In this document: piece by piece, positions 31,849 to 31,852 of the stretch | Layout: each line of letters opens with the position of its first letter | How positions within the stretch are numbered: position 1 is the first letter of the stretch | Assembly: GCF_000003815.2 (NCBI RefSeq) | Contig: NC_049980.1 | Span: 19,199,533-19,231,384 of the forward strand | Direction: 5' to 3' | Source of the DNA: Branchiostoma floridae | Taxonomy: Eukaryota > Chordata > Leptocardii > Amphioxiformes > Branchiostomatidae | DNA length: 31,852 bases | The notes under the pieces: generated by a model | Seen by the model: only the letters and a program-made list of their open reading frames with translations | Database searches by the model: none | Told to the model about the DNA's origin: nothing | Position numbers and translations under genes: made by a program

Positions 31849-31852
31849 AAAG

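Noticed and set aside
1-31852. CRISPR array, bacterial operon or phage system
   Set aside because: Spliced animal genes and SINEs show this is eukaryotic DNA; the tandem repeats are coding or minisatellite, without spacer structure.

Overview
The window looks like animal nuclear DNA, most plausibly from an invertebrate deuterostome such as a lancelet (Branchiostoma). The evidence is multi-exon genes with GT-AG introns of 0.2-2.5 kb, animal-type signalling proteins, many small inverted-repeat elements, tRNA-derived SINE pieces, and two runs of N from assembly. The species assignment is inference. Both well-supported genes lie on the minus strand, so they read from high to low coordinates. Most long open frames elsewhere are shadows.

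Gene A (minus; coding from 8215 down to and past position 1) is a protein kinase most like the testis-specific serine kinase (TSSK) group. Six small exons carry most of the kinase domain. A seventh very large exon carries its end plus about 700 residues of Ser/Pro-rich repetitive tail, still open at the window edge. Two things stand out. The DFG aspartate is replaced by Gly (GFG), although the ATP lysine, the alpha-C Glu and the HRD motif are intact. The tail holds about 15 copies of the heptad GVASPQS followed by larger internal duplications. The 100-N run at 2004-2103 is flanked by the same 48 bp on both sides. Collapsing it restores one reading frame, so the gap is probably an unmerged contig overlap.

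The interval 8.6-14.9 kb between the genes has no gene I can support. It is rich in mobile-element remains: two tRNA-derived SINE copies, two strong fold-back elements, a 33-bp inverted repeat pair 3.2 kb apart, a recurring TATAATTTACGTTACC motif, and a duplicated segment of about 155 bp.

Gene B (minus; 24418 down to the stop at 14917) is the intracellular half of a receptor-type guanylyl cyclase. It has a juxtamembrane end, a kinase-homology pseudokinase domain, a coiled-coil linker, a complete-looking class III cyclase domain with guanine-specificity residues, and a short Pro/Asn-rich tail. Fifteen exons join in consistent phase. The most 5' visible exon runs into a 288-N gap, so the transmembrane and extracellular exons are in the gap, upstream, or unrecognised. 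Its kinase-homology domain carries an unusual acidic insertion, and one intron appears to be GC-AG.

From 24.7 to 31.5 kb I recognise no gene. There are a few medium ORFs without family signals. At the right edge a possible last exon of a plus-strand gene is followed by an AATAAA signal.

Receptor guanylyl cyclases act in sperm chemotaxis in echinoderms, and TSSKs act in spermatids. A shared germline role for the two neighbours is a testable inference, not something the sequence shows.
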